A stretch of 64,000 bases of DNA from Pachysolen tannophilus NRRL Y-2460 (Eukaryota; Ascomycota; Pichiomycetes; Alaninales; Pachysolenaceae). This document shows positions 30,982-41,400 of this stretch, piece after piece; position 1 is the first letter of the stretch; each line of letters begins with the position of its first letter. Made by a program: the position numbers and the translations under genes. The notes below the pieces were generated by a model that was not told the DNA's origin, did no database searches, and saw only the letters and a list, made by a program, of their open reading frames with translations. The stretch covers positions 99,233-163,232 of the forward strand of contig KV454014.1 in NCBI GenBank assembly GCA_001661245.1, written 5' to 3'.

Positions 30982-32544
30982 ATGACCATTGAAACAGATA
31001 TTAAATCAATTGCTATTATAGGTGGTGGACCAGCAGGTTTAGCTTCGTTGTACGAGTTACTTCATGTATTAAAAGATGGTAGATCTATCTTTGATATTCG
31101 GGACACTACTGAGTATAAGTTAAAGAATGAATTATCATTTGAAGAAGTTGTATTATTTGAGAGAAATAGTTCTATTGGTGGGTTATGGGCAAGGACTGAG
31201 GCTGGTAAGAAGGATAATTTAGAGACTAAACTTGGGTTACCTTGTTTAAAAAAAGAGAATTATGATGATCCAGAAAAATTTCTTCAAAAAATTGATATAC
31301 CAGTAGGAGTTAATAATGCAACTTTTGAAAAACCTATTGAAACTATAAATGATTTTTTCGAAGATGAATCTAATTGTCGTTGGAGTGGGTCTGGTATATA
31401 TGAAGGATTATTTACCAATGTTCCAGATAAGTATATGAAATTTTCATATTCTAGTGATAGTGATAGTGATAGTGCAAAGACAAAAAATTATCCGAAATTG
31501 AATAATCTATCACCATTTGAACAAGTGACACTGACATTAGAAGAGGTTGTTAGTGATAATCATTTAGAACCACATATTAGGTTAAATACTTCAGTAGAAC
31601 TTGTTGTTAAACGTGGGGATAAATGGGTGGTTACATTAAAAAATACTATTAATTCAAGTTCTATATGTAAATGGTATACACAAGAATTTGATGCTATTGT
31701 AATTGCTAATGGTAAAAGTATACCTTTAATTCCTTTTATTCCTGGATTGAAAAATTTTTATGAAAAATTTTCTAGAAAAATTGATATTAGACATTCAAAG
31801 ACTATTTCAAATCCAGCAAATTTTGTTGAAAAGGGTAAAATTTTATTTATTGGTGGGAATATAAGTGCAATAGATTTAATTCAATATTGTTTCCCAAGAA
31901 ATCTTGATCCCGCTTCAATTTTTGTATCTAGAAAAAATGAAACAAATTCTACATCATCAGAATGGGTAAATATCTTGGGATATTCTTATGGTATTAAAAG
32001 AAAACCAGAAATTTCAAAATTTAATGATAATGGTGATATTATATTTAGTGATGGTACAATTGAATCTAATTTTGATTCTATTATATTTTGTACCGGATAT
32101 CATATGCATTACCCTTTTTTAGATGATAAAGAACGTAATTTTTTGAAAAGGGCAAATGATTTTTATCTACATACATTTTCTCCACATGATCCTACTTTAG
32201 CATTGGTTGGAAATTTATTTACTGCATTTTATTTTAATAGAGCTGAAGCATCACTGGCACTGATTGCAGGTGTTTGGAGTGGATTTAAAAAATTACCTCC
32301 TAAAAATGAACAAATTGAATGGATTAAATTTAAACTGCCATCAAAATATCCTATTTGGGATGTTAAAGAACAATTTATTAAAAATTTATTAGAATATGCC
32401 CCTAATGGTAGAAAAAATCCATTAGATATAATTGATAAACAAGATGATTATATAAAAGAATTTAATATAGCTCATCAAACTTTGATAAAAATTTTTCTAG
32501 ATTTAAAAGAAAATTTATATTCTCCAAAAGATATTTATATTTGA
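30982..32544 (+). CDS. Flavin-containing monooxygenase (Fmo1-like)
   Basis: A 520-aa protein. A longer frame starts at a TTG, but the first ATG at 30982 is followed at once by the FAD-binding strand. Motifs: FAD fold IIGGGPAGLASL (residues 13-24); ERNSSIGGLWAR, typical of class B flavin monooxygenases (about 62-73); IDIRHSKTI (about 265-275), corresponding to the FMO identity region; an NADPH-binding strand KILFIGGNISAIDL (about 286-299); and FCTGYHMHYPF (about 368-378). Saccharomyces Fmo1 (432 aa) oxidises small thiols to keep the ER oxidising. This copy is about 90 residues longer, mainly through inserts in the first third. Two CTG codons near the end (EAS-CTG-A-CTG-IAGVW) sit in the segment before VWSG. 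Confidence 0.85.
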   Translation: MTIETDIKSIAIIGGGPAGLASLYELLHVLKDGRSIFDIRDTTEYKLKNELSFEEVVLFERNSSIGGLWARTEAGKKDNLETKLGLPCLKKENYDDPEKFLQKIDIPVGVNNATFEKPIETINDFFEDESNCRWSGSGIYEGLFTNVPDKYMKFSYSSDSDSDSAKTKNYPKLNNLSPFEQVTLTLEEVVSDNHLEPHIRLNTSVELVVKRGDKWVVTLKNTINSSSICKWYTQEFDAIVIANGKSIPLIPFIPGLKNFYEKFSRKIDIRHSKTISNPANFVEKGKILFIGGNISAIDLIQYCFPRNLDPASIFVSRKNETNSTSSEWVNILGYSYGIKRKPEISKFNDNGDIIFSDGTIESNFDSIIFCTGYHMHYPFLDDKERNFLKRANDFYLHTFSPHDPTLALVGNLFTAFYFNRAEASLALIAGVWSGFKKLPPKNEQIEWIKFKLPSKYPIWDVKEQFIKNLLEYAPNGRKNPLDIIDKQDDYIKEFNIAHQTLIKIFLDLKENLYSPKDIYI

Positions 32545-33505
32545 GAAAGAAAAAAAAAGAAAATTTGTATTTGTTTACATACAATTGAATTGTCCTTTCT
32601 TATTACTATATAATCACACCATAATGTTTGTTTTAGATAGTGGAGAAAAACGGGATAAAGGACATTTTTATTCAAATAAGGGGTGGTCGTCGTCGTGTTT
32701 GGGGCAAAAAAAATGAAAAGAAAAAAAAAGAAATCAATAATACCGCCCCGGATAGGGAACCACGGAAAAGGAGGAAGAACGAGGTAAGATGAGGCCGAGA
32801 GTATGGCCAAAAACCCGCGAAAGCTCAAGGGAAAGGAAAAAAAAAAAGGGCAAGAATAAGGAAAGAATAAGGATGGGCCGTGGACCTAAATTCCTATACA
32901 AATACACACAACCTTAAAAAAAATAACCCGCGAAAACATTGGTCCAAGCCTTCTTCTCTTGCCTGCCCGTTTTTTTGGCCCTGCCCTTTGTATTTTTTTG
33001 TATTTTTTTGTATTTTGGCCTGGCTCTTTTTGGCCTTAGTACCCCCTATTATCCCCTATTGTTTTAGGCCTATTATCCTTCTATTGTTTTTTTTTTTCTT
33101 ACTTTCGCTTCCCGCCTATTTTTACTCCGAAACCCGTTTTCCCAAAATCATACGATAAAAATCTTTATGTCCTTGAAAAATTTCTTTTTTAGTATAGGTA
33201 GAGAGAGATATTTGAATACTTATTTTTTTTTCTCATACGAGATTTATTACATCTAGTTAAAATATGATTAATTAGCCATAATATTAGCAACAATGACCAG
33301 TTTTTTTTTTTTTTTTTTTTTTTATATATGATTTTTTCGTTTTTTTTCCTTTAATAAAGAAGTAAAAGTTTTCTTTTATTTAAAAAATATTATTTATATA
33401 TATATCTTTTATTTATTTTTTTAAAAGAAAGATTTATTTTGTTATTTAATATTTTTGGAAGATTTAGATTGGGTATTAATCTAATAAGAAAGTATTAAAT
33501 ATAAC

Positions 33506-33538
<33 letters not shown>

Positions 33539-33591
33539 TCAGACCTATACATATTTTTAATTTTTAATTAAAAGAATATAATATTTTCAAT
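32545..33591. other. 1-kb promoter region of the SREBP-type gene
   Basis: Contains a relatively GC-rich part (32680-32830), T-rich runs with repeated TATTTTTTTG units (32991-33016), GGCC words, repeats of CCCTATT (33042-33085), poly-T at 33301-33323 and a TA microsatellite (33505-33540) just before the start. I do not see a clear sterol-response element. Confidence 0.5.
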
Positions 33592-36500
33592 ATGTCTTTG
33601 AATTTTGACGATTACGATTCAATTCTATCATCCCTATCGCTGGGAAATAATAATAATGGGAATGATCAGAAGCAGCAGGTGCAGCTGCTGCAAGACCAGC
33701 AGATGTTTTTCAACCAACAAGATCAATTAGATTTAAATAATACTTCATTATTTAGTAATTTTAATCCAGCAACAACAATACATTTGAGTGATATTAACCC
33801 TCAATTTAATAATAATAATAATAATAATAATATGGGAAATACAAATTTCGAAAATGATGAAGGTACATTATCTTCTTCAACTTATAATTCACTTTCCCCT
33901 TCAAATTATTCAAGCGGATCTTCACCAGATGGAATGCTATTTGGGAATGATAACTTCCAACAACAACAAATGATGGTTAACGATTTCAACTCATACCAAA
34001 ATCATCAGCAATCACAACAACAGCAGCAACAACAACAACAACAACAACAATACGATGCAAACATTAACGTTGATGGATTACTCAGTACAGATTTTAATTT
34101 CGATAATAGTAACACCACAAATAGTTCAAATTCTACAAATATTAGAGATGGAAATGTTATAGCAGTTCCAGATTTATTTAACGGTGTTTCTCTGAGTGAT
34201 TCTACACCTTCTCCAGAATCTTTAAGATCATCCCCACTGGATACACTTTCACCAAAACAACAAAAATCTAAAAGAGGCAGAAAAGTCTCAGTTAAAAATG
34301 AACCGGGTTCTTTATCAACTACAACTTCAGGCTCAAGTGTAACAACTTCTGGAGGTGTTACAAAACCTGGGAAGAAAATTAAATCTTCTCATAATTTAAT
34401 TGAGAAAAAATATAGAACAAATATTAACTCTAAAATAATAGAGTTGAGAAATTGTGTTCCTGCGTTACGTATCTTGATATCAAAGAAGACTAATGATAGC
34501 AGCTCAGTTGAAGGTGATGAATTCAGTAATGACTATGAAGGTGAAGGTTATTCTGATGATGAAAGAAAATTGGATGGTTTAAATCCTGCTAAAAAATTAA
34601 ACAAGGCAACGATTTTATCCAAAGCAACAGAATATATTAAACATTTGGAATATAAGAATCAGTTACTTTCTAGAGAAAATGAAAAATTAAGAGAAATCAT
34701 AGTTAACAGCGGTAGTATCCAAGATCCAAATGTTTTGCAACAGGGAATGATGCAACTGCAATTTAATGGTATGGGATCTCAACAACAGCAGCAACTGCAG
34801 CAGCAACAAGTACAGCGTCTGCAAATGCAGCGTCAGCAGGCTCAGCAGCAGCAACATCAACAACAACAACAGAGGCAACAAGCTTCGTCTTCATTGACAA
34901 ATAACTTGTTGGTTGGTGGTCTTACCTGTTTAGTTGGTGCTTCGACTTTAGACGATTTCGGTGGTTCTGGTAACGGCGGAAGTTTTAGAAGAAGTTTATT
35001 CTCCATTCCAATCTTTTCATTTGGAAGTTCACAACCTTCATCCGTTATGTTCCGTCCATTGTTGGGATTATTCAAGATTTTCTTGGTATTGGGTGTTATG
35101 TTTTACTTGGTTGAACCATTATTCCACAAGAGAGAAAAGAAGAAGGGTCAAGAAGAGTCGAATTCTACATTTGATGAATTGGCTTTAGATTGGGAAAGTG
35201 TTATCAATGGATTTAAAGTGTTACAAAATCCAAAAGAATTTTTAATAAAGCAGTTTAGTATCACTGAAGTTCAAGCATCAGCACCTTTCTTATTATCTTC
35301 ACCATATGGTTCAAGTGGACGTTCCTTACCAAGTTTGTATCTTAGTTTTATAAAACTTTGTGTTTCTCCAAGTACTATACATACATTGATGTTCAAGACA
35401 TTATATTTGAGATATATTTCTAGCAAATCAATAATTGGTGTTAGTTATATATTGGATAAGATGGCTGCAGTATATTGGAATAGGGCAAAGAAATTCATGG
35501 ATTCTTCAAATGAAACTCTTGATAGTTCTATTAAGGAATTATTATCAGGTTATGAATACCGTGAAGTTTTTGATATGCATTCAGTTTATGGGAAGTTTGT
35601 TGATTTACTTAAAAAACAAGATCAGTATAATGATGAAGAAATAGAAGAAGAAGACGAAGAAGATGATGATATAGAATCAGAAGATGAAATAATTTTAAAA
35701 CATTGTACATCACCTTTTGAAATTCTTGTTCAACTTATTCTTACACAATATTTCCAAGAATCATTAAAGAGTTTGGTTGATTTAGAAACTTTAAATAAAT
35801 TATTGGTTGAAAATAAGAGTAAAGAAGAAGAAGATTCTGAAGAAGATTCTTCAACTTCAACTTCAAGTTCCACTTCTACAGAAACAGATAAGGCTGAAAT
35901 TAAAGAAGAAGTTGAAACTTTGAAAAATTTTATTGATGAATTAGTTTCTAAATCTTTTAAATTATCTGAAAAGAACATCAAATTTCTTACATTAAAATCA
36001 TTAATGGAACCAACAAATGAAAATGTAAGTTTATTGATGTCTTCAGTTTCAAGTGCATCAAAAATTTCATCTCATAATATTAATGTAAATTCATTAGTAT
36101 GTTGTTTAATTAAAAATCAATTATTATATTCTGAAGAAGAAGATAAATCCAAATTGTTAATCTTATTAAACAGATTAAGTTTACCATTCAAGATTTCACA
36201 TTCTTCATCAGCAAGTAATATTGATTTATTTTCATTTGCTTCATTATATTCAATGCTTAATCTTTTACCAAAAGATTTTAAGCAACAGAAAATTGGTACT
36301 CAAGAAGAAGATTCTACAGAAACTGAACATGATGATAAATCATCTTCTGTTTCTACTGTTTCCACTGTTTCTACAGATGCTCATGTTTCATTAGAAGACG
36401 AACATAGAAATGTAACTTCTGATTCTTCTTCAGATGATCTTGATGAAAGTAGTGATGAATTTGATGAAGAATCTGATGAAGGGATTTCAAGTGGTGATAG

Positions 36501-36744
36501 TACCGTTGAAGAAATGAGTACAGTTTCTTCAAAAAAAATGAGAAGATCAAACGCACGCAACTCCCGCAGCCTTGCCAATAACATTGATAGCAAGTTAAAC
36601 AATTTAATCGTTGATATCTTGTCTACTTTAAGAATCTACATTGGTCAAAAGAATTCCCATATTGAAAATGAAAAAATCAAATACTACTTGGTCAACTCTT
36701 TTGTTACCCAAATTGTTGCCTTAAACTCTACATATCAGGAGTAG
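33592..36744 (+). CDS. SREBP-type bHLH transcription factor with membrane segments (Cph2/Hms1-like)
   Basis: A 1050-aa protein. The N-terminus (1-230) is rich in Asn, Ser and Gln, a probable activation region. The basic region (about 263-280) contains HNLIEKKYRTNINSKI, with the Tyr that defines the SREBP class of bHLH proteins. The loop carries a long acidic insert (about 300-335), and helix 2 runs LNKATILSKATEYIKHLE into a leucine zipper (336-370). A Gln-rich linker follows. A hydrophobic helix (about 488-510, FKIFLVLGVMFYLVEPLF) and a weaker one around 440-455 suggest ER anchoring. The C-terminal half is helical with Glu/Asp/Ser-rich breaks. Candida Cph2 (filamentation, haem and gut colonisation) has this layout; Saccharomyces Hms1 is a shorter relative. 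Confidence 0.88.
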   Translation: MSLNFDDYDSILSSLSLGNNNNGNDQKQQVQLLQDQQMFFNQQDQLDLNNTSLFSNFNPATTIHLSDINPQFNNNNNNNNMGNTNFENDEGTLSSSTYNSLSPSNYSSGSSPDGMLFGNDNFQQQQMMVNDFNSYQNHQQSQQQQQQQQQQQQYDANINVDGLLSTDFNFDNSNTTNSSNSTNIRDGNVIAVPDLFNGVSLSDSTPSPESLRSSPLDTLSPKQQKSKRGRKVSVKNEPGSLSTTTSGSSVTTSGGVTKPGKKIKSSHNLIEKKYRTNINSKIIELRNCVPALRILISKKTNDSSSVEGDEFSNDYEGEGYSDDERKLDGLNPAKKLNKATILSKATEYIKHLEYKNQLLSRENEKLREIIVNSGSIQDPNVLQQGMMQLQFNGMGSQQQQQLQQQQVQRLQMQRQQAQQQQHQQQQQRQQASSSLTNNLLVGGLTCLVGASTLDDFGGSGNGGSFRRSLFSIPIFSFGSSQPSSVMFRPLLGLFKIFLVLGVMFYLVEPLFHKREKKKGQEESNSTFDELALDWESVINGFKVLQNPKEFLIKQFSITEVQASAPFLLSSPYGSSGRSLPSLYLSFIKLCVSPSTIHTLMFKTLYLRYISSKSIIGVSYILDKMAAVYWNRAKKFMDSSNETLDSSIKELLSGYEYREVFDMHSVYGKFVDLLKKQDQYNDEEIEEEDEEDDDIESEDEIILKHCTSPFEILVQLILTQYFQESLKSLVDLETLNKLLVENKSKEEEDSEEDSSTSTSSSTSTETDKAEIKEEVETLKNFIDELVSKSFKLSEKNIKFLTLKSLMEPTNENVSLLMSSVSSASKISSHNINVNSLVCCLIKNQLLYSEEEDKSKLLILLNRLSLPFKISHSSSASNIDLFSFASLYSMLNLLPKDFKQQKIGTQEEDSTETEHDDKSSSVSTVSTVSTDAHVSLEDEHRNVTSDSSSDDLDESSDEFDEESDEGISSGDSTVEEMSTVSSKKMRRSNARNSRSLANNIDSKLNNLIVDILSTLRIYIGQKNSHIENEKIKYYLVNSFVTQIVALNSTYQE

Positions 36745-37293
36745 ATTCCATTACCATAACTTTGTTTTATCCGATTTTGAATTTGAATTTAATTTTGTTT
36801 TTATCTTTTAATACGGTATTATTTATATATATATATATATTAAGTTTATTATTATTATGGCTTGAGTATTTTTTATTTTTAAGAAGTTGATTCAACTCAT
36901 TCAAATGGTTGTTTTTTTTTTCTTTTCTGTTCTTTTCTTTTACTTTAACATCTTCAATAGTTTACTCTATATTATTTATATCATCACTTTTTATTTAGTT
37001 GATTCATCATCATCATTTTAATTAATAGCTTTGTAAAATTATTTGGTATTATTCCTAGTCGTGTAATTGTATGCATCCTTTATCGGGAATCGGAATTGAT
37101 CATTTTATAGCAAATACAAAAATATTATTAATAATTGGATTATTCTTTAATATAAATATATAGATATATATATATTGGTTAGTTGGTTAGTTAGTTTGTG
37201 AATTAAAGAGATTTGTATATTAATAAAAAGAATTTTAAAAAAAAAGAGAAAGAAAAGGTTGTTTTTTGGTTGTTTTTTATATTATTATTGAAT
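36745..37293. other. Spacer between SREBP-type gene and small mitochondrial gene
   Basis: About 550 nt with TA runs (36826-36840, 37165-37176) and T-rich tracts. Nothing identifiable beyond 3' and 5' flanks. Confidence 0.45.
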
Positions 37294-37965
37294 ATGATTT
37301 CAAATAGGTTAATTACGAGATTACCAATTAAAAATTACACTTCAATACCAATTATGAAGATGAATATTATTAATTTTGGTTTTAAATTTAGAAAATATTC
37401 AAAACCTGTTGATAATTCTTTTTTCATTCCAGTTTCTCCCAATGAAGCTAATAAATCAACATCTGAACAAAATTTTAATATTAATTTATCACTTGATGCT
37501 TCTGATAAATCTTCTTCTGCGGCTGTATCTGCAATGATGATGCCATCTTTAGAATCTATATCAGATAAGATTAAAGTTGAAGATGAAGATAATTATAAGC
37601 AATTACCTGAAGATTCACTGTTTATTGAACAACATTATGATGAATTGAAAAAATTTAAAGAATTTTTAATTAATACTTCAAATAAAAAAAATGTTACTTA
37701 TTTTAAAGATTTTAGTTCAAGTGAATTATTAGAAAAATTGGATAAATTTATTGATAATTGTATTAAACCAGATCATGAATTATTAAAACAAGGTAAAAAA
37801 TCAGATAAAGATATGGATGGAGGAGAAAGAGAATTGGAATTTTTCCAAAAATTTAAATATAATTTAAAAATTACTTTAAGAATGAATGGTGGACATACTT
37901 TTATATTAGATGTATTGATGCAAAATAAAGAAGCATTTGATAATTTTGATAAAAATAAAAATTGA
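37294..37965 (+). CDS. Small putative mitochondrial protein, family unknown
   Basis: A 223-aa protein from the ATG at 37294 (a longer frame upstream begins at TTG and is Lys-rich leader sequence). The first 40 residues are basic and hydrophobic without acidic residues and end RKYSKPVDNS, a good match to a mitochondrial presequence with a cleavage site. The mature part is acidic and helical. Its best-defined stretch is the C-terminus (about 180-220), ELEFFQKFKYNLKITLRMNG followed by a His-Thr-Phe-Ile-Leu-Asp-Val segment. I do not recognise the family. The gene lies head to tail after the SREBP-type gene and convergent with the STP-type gene. Confidence 0.75.
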   Translation: MISNRLITRLPIKNYTSIPIMKMNIINFGFKFRKYSKPVDNSFFIPVSPNEANKSTSEQNFNINLSLDASDKSSSAAVSAMMMPSLESISDKIKVEDEDNYKQLPEDSLFIEQHYDELKKFKEFLINTSNKKNVTYFKDFSSSELLEKLDKFIDNCIKPDHELLKQGKKSDKDMDGGERELEFFQKFKYNLKITLRMNGGHTFILDVLMQNKEAFDNFDKNKN

Positions 37966-38440
37966 TTATTGATCGTAAATCATTGATTGATCCCCATTAA
38001 TTATTATCTATATATATATATATATATACTATATATATTTTATTTATTATTTATGGATTTATATATTTATAATATTCTTTTTTAAATTGAAACTATTTGT
38101 GTATTGAATCATTATATCCATTAAATTGTATAATGAATTAAAATTATAAAAAAAAAATTTACTAAAAATACCCACTTAAAACAGATAATCAAATTTAAAA
38201 AAAGAAAAAAAAAAATTATCAACCCTTTCCCTAATCAATAACAATTCAAATAGTTATCAATTAATCTAAAAGAATAAAAAAAAAAGAAAAAAAAAAGAAA
38301 AAAAAAAAAACTCCATCCTTAAAAACATAATTAAATTCAAAAAAATACAACTCAAAAACTTTTATAGTACAAATTTAAAAAAAAAAAAAAATTCACTCTT
38401 CGCATTCACTTTTCAAATAAAAAAAAAATAAAAAAATCCA
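37966..38440. other. Convergent spacer
   Basis: 475 nt, extremely A+T-rich, with TA repeats (38011-38028) and many poly-A runs (38150-38430). It holds the 3' ends of both flanking genes. Confidence 0.5.
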
Positions 38441-38663
38441 TTAAAAACCTAATTCTGGAAACTCGGATGATTTAAATCTATTCAACTGATTGAATTGGTT
38501 AAACTGTTCCAATTGACTTTGGCTAAACTCATTACACTTGTCATTAGGAATATAAAACTTTTGCTCTTGTTGCTGTGGAACAAACTGTTGTTGTTGTTGT
38601 TGATGTTGTTGCTGCTGATGTTGCTGTGCTGCAAACTGTTGTTGTTGCTGCTGTTGCTGCTGC

Positions 38664-38695
<32 letters not shown>

Positions 38696-40564
38696 TTGTT
38701 GTTGAAGTTGCGGAAAAATAACGTTTCTGGTAATATGGTAAAATGCATCATCCAAGGGTACAAAATCATCACTATCCTCTAAATGGACGCACTCTGGAGT
38801 CATTGGCCTTACCATTACATTTCTGTTTATATTCATATTATTGACATTCCCTGGAATAGCATTACCCATATTTATAGGAACCGTTTGAAATTGTGTTGGT
38901 CTATAGTAAAAAGTATCAACAGAGTTAGTTTGGTCAAGTTGGGAATTTGGATACCTAAACTCTGGTGATTGGCTAAATGAAATAGGTGAAAAAGGTTGTT
39001 GTTGTTGTTGTTGTTGTTGTTGCTGTTGTTGCTGTTGATTATTGTTAGTTATAGTTGTACTTGTAGTTGCACTTGAACTTGTACTTGCATTTACTGATGA
39101 TTGTGGAGTGTTGGTTTCATTAATGTTATTACTCATCATAACAATTGGCGGTGGTGTTGGTAAAGAAATAACATCCAATAATCTTGATCTTTTACCAGTT
39201 TTCTTTTTCCCTGTATTTTTACATTTATAACCAGAAGGTAAACTACTACATTTACCACTTTCAATATGAGTTTCAACCCAAACTTCATTATTTGGGAAAC
39301 TTAACCCACATAATCCACACCATCCAACCATTCCTGTTCTATCAGCAGATTTTATTCCTTGAGGATATTTAAAATGTCTTGATTTTAAATGAGTCTTATA
39401 AGTATCTCTTCTTGAAAATCCGCCTGTTGCATGACACCTATGTTGAGATAATGGGTCATAAAATGGACAACAATATGCTTTTGAAGAAGAATGCTTCTTT
39501 ACATGACGTGTTAAATACCCTCTTATACGGAACGTTGAAGGACAATAAGGACATGTATAATTTTTCAAGTTTTTTTTATTTTTCTTTGCTGCACCATTAT
39601 TACCACCAAAAGAACCAACGGCTTCCATGTCAACTTCCAGTTCCGACTCTCCATCTTCATCTTCTTCATCTTCTTCTTCTTCTTCATCGACATCGAGATC
39701 GACATCAACATCTTCATCGTCAATGACATCCCTGTCATCATTCTCGCCATTTAAAATCTCTGTATATGCTGACGACGATTGGGATTTCAGTGAAGATTGT
39801 GGGGATAATTCAATTAACTTGTCTGGGGATAATGTATTAGCAGGCGATGCCAACTGTTCCTTCTTTACCAGGATCCCAGCACCATTTCCACAATTTGTAG
39901 TAGTAGTAGTAGTAGTATTAGTAGCTGAAGTAGGAGCACCAGAAGTATTAGGAGCTACTGCTGCTGCTGCTGAAGCTGCTGAAGCTGAAACTTTTCCCAA
40001 AATCGCGGTGCTATTATAATCATTTGCACTGGTATACGTCTCTGAGACAGGTGAGAAATTTGTAATTGCATTTGTGTTATTATTATTATCATTATTATCA
40101 TTATTATTATTATTATTAATTTCTTCCACAAACCTCCATTCAATTTCACCATTATTATTCTTTACAGGTACCAATTTTGTTCCTAAAGAAGTTGAACAAA
40201 ACTTTAAATCCTTTGAATTACAATCCTCGAAATCAAACCGATTAGGAAATAAATCTTTAGCAATACGAGAACAATTACTATCACTAATACAATCATTTAT
40301 TCCATCTTTTTCATTAATATCAATATTATTTTCACCATTTTTAAAAAAATTAAACCCCTTCCCATCATTTCCATTAGTCTTTGCCTTGTTAAACTTTAAA
40401 CCAGGTCTTAAATAAAGTAATAAAAACCCAGCAATATTCAATACCGCGCTTATATAAAAAACAATACATTGAAAAATAAAACTTCTTTGAATAAAACTCG
40501 ATACCCATATGGCAATCCGAGTTGATCCTTGACTTGATGTCAAGTTAATATCTGATGAAATCAT
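38441..40564 (-). CDS. STP-family zinc-finger transcription factor (Stp1/Stp2-like)
   Basis: A 707-aa protein from the ATG at 40564 (the upstream extension starts at TTG). Zinc fingers (about 335-430): YTCPYCPSTFRIRGYLTRHV; then a long second unit with GGFSRRDTYKTHLKSRHFKYP; then WCGLCGLSFPN to HIESGKC. This is the exact three-part pattern of Saccharomyces Stp1/Stp2, which reach the nucleus after the amino-acid sensor Ssy1-Ptr3-Ssy5 triggers removal of their N-terminus and then switch on permease genes. The N-terminus (about 10-60) is unusually hydrophobic and ends LLLYLRPGLKFNK; in family terms it is the retention/processing region. Acidic, Asn and Ala runs lie at 110-300, and polyGln/polyHis runs in the C-terminal third. 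Confidence 0.88.
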
Positions 40565-41400
40565 ATAAATTATTAAGCGCCAATACAAAAAAATGAAAAA
40601 AAATTAAACAAACAAAAAAAAAAATATAAAAAAAAAAAAAGAGAGATTAAATCAATTAAATTAATCAATCAATCAATCAATCAATTAAATAATCTTTATT
40701 CTTAATTAAAGCAAAAGAAGCAAATTAAATCAATATCAATTTTTTTTTATAAAAAAAAAAAATTTATATTAAAAAAACCATATAATAATAATTATAATAT
40801 TAAAATTTTAAAATCACTTGATTAAAAAAAGAGAAAATTGATATTTTTTATTTATTATTATTACTATTTAATTACTATTAAAAACTACCTTTGTTGTAAA
40901 ATTGTTTTTTTGTTCCTTTTTTTTTGGTTATTTTTGGGAAAAAATTTTTTTTTTTTTTTCTTTTTTCTTTTTGTGGTTGTTAAATTTTTTTTTTTTTTAA
41001 TGCCGCGAGAAATAAAATAAAATAAAAAAAAAAAAAATTTAATAAAAATTAAAAGGGACAATATAAAAACGTTTTGTTTAAGCATAAGGTTACAGAGACT
41101 GCGCTGATTGTTGTATAGAAAGCGCTGTATTAAGCGTTGCGCATTTACTTTTTTACAGTGGTAAGCAGTAGCGTGCGCATGAGAGGGACTTATGCGCGTA
41201 CCGCGTTTGTATAAGCCACCTGCGCTGCTCATGTGCATTTATATGCGCACTCTTTTTCTTATCTTTTTTATCTTTTAGCAATTTCTACTACTATAATTAA
41301 TACTAGACTACTTACATAGTAATTGAATATTATTAATATTATATACTTGAAATATATAAAAAGTTTTTCTTTTTTCTTTTTCTTTTTCTTTTTCTTTTTG
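40565..41400. promoter_or_regulatory. Promoter of the STP-type gene with a GCGC-core cluster
   Basis: 836 nt. The part next to the gene is almost only A and T, with AATC tandem copies at 40660-40685. The distal part (41101-41250) holds seven GCGC cores, three of them as the palindrome TGCGCA (41138, 41174, 41244), in otherwise A+T-rich DNA. The far end, beside YMD8, is a CTTTTT repeat (41368-41398). Confidence 0.55.

Noticed and set aside
37213-37293. N-terminal extension of the small mitochondrial protein
   Set aside because: It starts with TTG and would bury the presequence; the ATG at 37294 gives a typical targeting sequence.
38495-38782. Leu/Met-rich frame opposite the STP-type gene
   Set aside because: Reverse reading of poly-Gln and poly-His codons.
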